From contig NZ_FCOK02000006.1 in assembly GCF_001544555.2 (NCBI RefSeq), positions 124,001 through 188,000 of the forward strand: a DNA stretch of 64,000 bases, given 5' to 3'. A program made the position numbers and the translations under genes. The notes beneath the pieces are model-generated. The model was not told the DNA's origin, did no database searches, and saw only the letters and a list, made by a program, of their open reading frames with translations. Positions 61,879-64,000 of this stretch are shown here, piece after piece. Source of the DNA: Caballeronia udeis (GTDB lineage: Bacteria; Pseudomonadota; Gammaproteobacteria; Burkholderiales; Burkholderiaceae). Numbering within the stretch: the first letter of the stretch is position 1; every line of letters starts with the position of its first letter.

Positions 61879-63276
61879 TCAATGGTTGATGGTCTCGAGC
61901 GACAGCCCCCTGGTGGAAGGTCCGAGCAGGATCATGCAGATCGCCACAAGCATGGACATGCCGACAAAGACCGCGACGCCGGTCACGCCATACCCGTGCA
62001 GCAGAATGCCGATCGCGAGCCCGGCAAAGGCCGCGGAAATGCGGCTCCACGAATAGACAAAGCCGATCGCACGGGCACGCACGCGGGTCGGATAGAGCTC
62101 GGCCTGATAGCCGTGGTAGGCATAGGACATGATGTTCGCAGCCAGCGTGAACAATACGCCGAGCACGATCAGAAGCCATGGAGCGGAGACCTGGGAAAAT
62201 ATTGCAATGACGACGCCCATCGTGATGAGACCGCCGCAGATCTGGGTCTTCCGTTCGAGCCTGTCGGCGAACAGCATACCCAGCAGCGGACCAAAGGGAT
62301 TGGCAATCGCAATGACGAATGCATATCCCAGGCTTGCCGTGACGTGGATGCCGCGGTGGATCAACAGCGTCGGCACCCAGGCAGCGAAGCCATAGAAGCC
62401 GATCACTTGCGCCATGTTGAAGATCGACAGGATGATCGTCCGGCGCCGGTAACCGGGCGCGAAGATTTCCTTGAGCGAACCACGGCCTTCTCTCTCGGGT
62501 GCGACCGCTTTGGGCGGCGGCAGGCTGATGCCTTTCTCTGCGACAACCCGCCGTTCAATGTCTGCAACGATAGCCTCGGCTTCTTCTATCCGGCCATGAC
62601 GCGCGAGCCAACGCGGGCTCTCCGGAATATGACGGCGCAAGATCCAGACGACCACGGCGCCGACCGACCCGATCAGGATGACCACCCGCCAATAATCAAG
62701 GCCGAGCGGCTGCGTCCCGTTCAATGCATACGCAAGAAACGCGACCACCGGCACGACGGCAAAGGTGATGAACTGGTTCATCGCATACGCGCGGCCGCGC
62801 TCCTGACTGGGGATCAGCTCGGAGATGTACGTGTCGATCGTGACCAGTTCGACGCCAATACCAATGCCCGCGACAAAGCGCCAGATATCGAGCGCGAATC
62901 CGGAGTGCTGGAATGCCATGATCACGGTACAGACCATGTACCAGAGTAATGAGTACGTGAAGATCAGGCGCCGTCCAAAGCGGTCTGCCACATAACCCAG
63001 TACCAGGGTGCCGACCCACAGTCCCGCGAAGGTGGCAAAAACGAACGTGCCGAAACCCGCGACTGCGAGCGGCTGAAGGGCAGCAAAGAAACCCAGCGAT
63101 TCCGGTTTGAACAGCCCGGACTGGATCATGCCGGGCGCGACGTAGCCCGTGAAGAAGAGGTCATAGAACTCGAACACACCACCAAGCGAGATCAGGATCA
63201 CCATGGTCCAGACGGTGCGCGAGGGGGGCAGCCGATCAAGCCGTGCTGCAATTTCCGCTGCTTTCTCGCTGGACAT
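61879..63276 (-). CDS. MFS transporter, sugar-porter/aromatic-acid type
   Basis: 465-residue proton-coupled transporter with 12 helices. GGVFEFYDLFFTGYVAPGM in helix 1, GYVADRFGRRLIF in loop 2-3, and IPESPRWLARHGRIEEAE with YPTRVRARAIGFVYSWSR follow the sugar-porter/metabolite:H+ pattern. The two arginine-rich loops point to carboxylates or sugars rather than drugs. ATG 63276 has an AGAGGC site upstream. Convergent with the porin at 60541; 700 bp upstream are non-coding. Substrate not predictable. Confidence 0.85.
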   Translation of the reverse strand: MSSEKAAEIAARLDRLPPSRTVWTMVILISLGGVFEFYDLFFTGYVAPGMIQSGLFKPESLGFFAALQPLAVAGFGTFVFATFAGLWVGTLVLGYVADRFGRRLIFTYSLLWYMVCTVIMAFQHSGFALDIWRFVAGIGIGVELVTIDTYISELIPSQERGRAYAMNQFITFAVVPVVAFLAYALNGTQPLGLDYWRVVILIGSVGAVVVWILRRHIPESPRWLARHGRIEEAEAIVADIERRVVAEKGISLPPPKAVAPEREGRGSLKEIFAPGYRRRTIILSIFNMAQVIGFYGFAAWVPTLLIHRGIHVTASLGYAFVIAIANPFGPLLGMLFADRLERKTQICGGLITMGVVIAIFSQVSAPWLLIVLGVLFTLAANIMSYAYHGYQAELYPTRVRARAIGFVYSWSRISAAFAGLAIGILLHGYGVTGVAVFVGMSMLVAICMILLGPSTRGLSLETINH

Positions 63277-63768
63277 GTAAGCCTCTTATTTTTGAAAGAA
63301 CTGTAAAGTCGATCGCGACGCCCGTTGCTTCTTGTCGCGGAAGTTCGGTAACAGCATGCCGGCACTAAAGGCGGCATTGCAAAATCCAAAGGATGCAAAC
63401 GACGCCCCGTGTTTCCCGACGATTGCCTGTCTTTGAATCGCCTCGATCCAGCCGAAGGAAATACGGCCGTAGCGGGACCCTCCGCAATCTCGCACATCAC
63501 CACGATATTCAGCAATGCGGGGGAATACCAACGCACCGTGTGTGATTGACGTGAGATGCCTAGCGTTGAATTTCTCAGTCACATCGATTCAATGCTTTGA
63601 GACGGCTGCGCTCAAGTGAATCCGCGAGTGAATCCTTTAGCGATCGATGTGAACGCACAGGTTCCCGCTAGCCGCCAGGATGTATCCGCGGGCCGGTATC
63701 GACAAGCGTTGCTTCTCCTAAGGAGGCGGTTGGCGCAAAGAGTTCACACACTCGCCTCAGGACTTCCG

Positions 63769-63950
63769 CGCTTGTCAGATCGCTTGTCAGATCATGCCTG
63801 TGCGAGCATCATCTAGCCTGAATTTATCCAGTTTCCGGACCGGGCGGGCAGCGGGGCGGTTGGCTTCAGAGTGGCTCTATTGACTGCTTGCAGCAATGAG
63901 CCAGTTTGAGTTCTCTTGCCTTGACGAAGCGAGCGCAAGCGGCCTTGCGC
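63769..63950. repeat. Tandem 12-bp repeat and small hairpin in gene-free stretch
   Basis: CGCTTGTCAGAT is perfectly duplicated at 63769-63780 and 63781-63792. GCGCAAG (63933-63939) and CTTGCGC (63944-63950) form a perfect 7-bp hairpin just upstream of the gene starting at 63981. No convincing gene was found in 63277-63980; small open frames on both strands there have no recognisable features. Confidence 0.6.
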
Positions 63951-63980
63951 AACCGGACCATATCGACAGGAGATAATCAA

Positions 63981-64000
63981 ATGAATGTGTCAATCTCGCG
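63981..64000 (+). CDS. Start of a gene cut by the window end
   Basis: AGGAGATAATCAA precedes ATG 63981, a good ribosome site. Only six codons (MNVSIS) are visible, too few to assign. Confidence 0.6.

Noticed and set aside
61702..62949. 415-codon open frame on the + strand
   Set aside because: Antisense to the MFS transporter with very high Asp, Arg and His content and no domain.
63286..63582. 98-codon open frame on the minus strand
   Set aside because: Starts and ends without signals, composition near random, no family features; the 63277-63980 interval is left as non-coding.
1..64000. Search for tRNA, rRNA, transposases and phage genes
   Set aside because: None was recognised by eye; the fragments at 45.6, 52.3 and 55.4 kb show decay but no insertion-sequence ends.

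Overview
This window looks like chromosomal DNA of a soil or plant-associated member of the Burkholderiaceae (Paraburkholderia/Caballeronia type). The evidence is the high GC coding sequence with strong third-position bias, three OmpC-type 16-strand porins, a phasin (a PHB-granule protein), a VpsR-like sigma-54 activator, many LysR, GntR and AraC regulators, and a dense set of catabolic operons for plant-derived aromatics and sugar acids. No rRNA, tRNA, CRISPR array or intact insertion sequence was found. Gene identities come from motifs and remembered family features, not from database searches.

Layout. 0.3-9.1 kb: a porin, a complete branched-chain-amino-acid-type (HAAT) ABC importer, a DsbG-like thiol:disulfide protein and a tannase/feruloyl-esterase lipoprotein, all on the + strand. 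This looks like a capture-and-hydrolysis module for aromatic esters. 9.3-16.7 kb: a LacI-type regulator divergent from a sugar-acid operon (UxaA-type dehydratase, ACS-type MFS, HpcH/HpaI aldolase, second MFS, cyclase-family hydrolase), with gluconate-type operators between them. 16.8-19.7 kb: a CDF metal exporter and three small unknown genes. 19.8-29.2 kb: a complete gallate meta-cleavage cluster. A minus-strand transport/dioxygenase unit (split gallate dioxygenase, galT, a DUF1440-like membrane protein, a porin) is followed by two + strand regulators (GntR and an unusual double-HTH LysR) and a minus-strand galB-galC-galD operon. Tannase at 7-9 kb would feed gallate to this pathway, which ends in pyruvate and oxaloacetate.

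29.4-44.1 kb: an assortment of XRE regulator, carboxymuconolactone decarboxylase-like protein, phasin, AraC regulator divergent from an NmrA-type reductase, an epimerase-like SDR with a tartrate/D-malate dehydrogenase and divergent LysR, a VpsR-like sigma-54 activator with a zinc-ribbon membrane protein, a TPR glycosyltransferase, an exported alpha/beta hydrolase, a LysR and an EamA transporter. 44.3-46.0 kb: a small accessory island with an overlapping two-gene pair of effector/immunity-like architecture and a broken second copy of the small partner gene.

46.0-52.3 kb: an exported PIG-L/lectin/FG-GAP protein, a NicO-type Ni/Co transporter with its DUF1007 partner, and a SulP transporter. 52.3-56.0 kb: a scarred region with a frameshifted hydrolase fragment, an intact YqaE/Pmp3 gene, an APS kinase (cysC), a sulfotransferase-like gene, a glycosyltransferase fragment and a decayed second YqaE tail. 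56.2-61.7 kb: a PaoABC-type molybdenum aldehyde oxidoreductase and a porin. 61.9-64.0 kb: an MFS transporter on the minus strand and the first codons of a gene cut by the window end.
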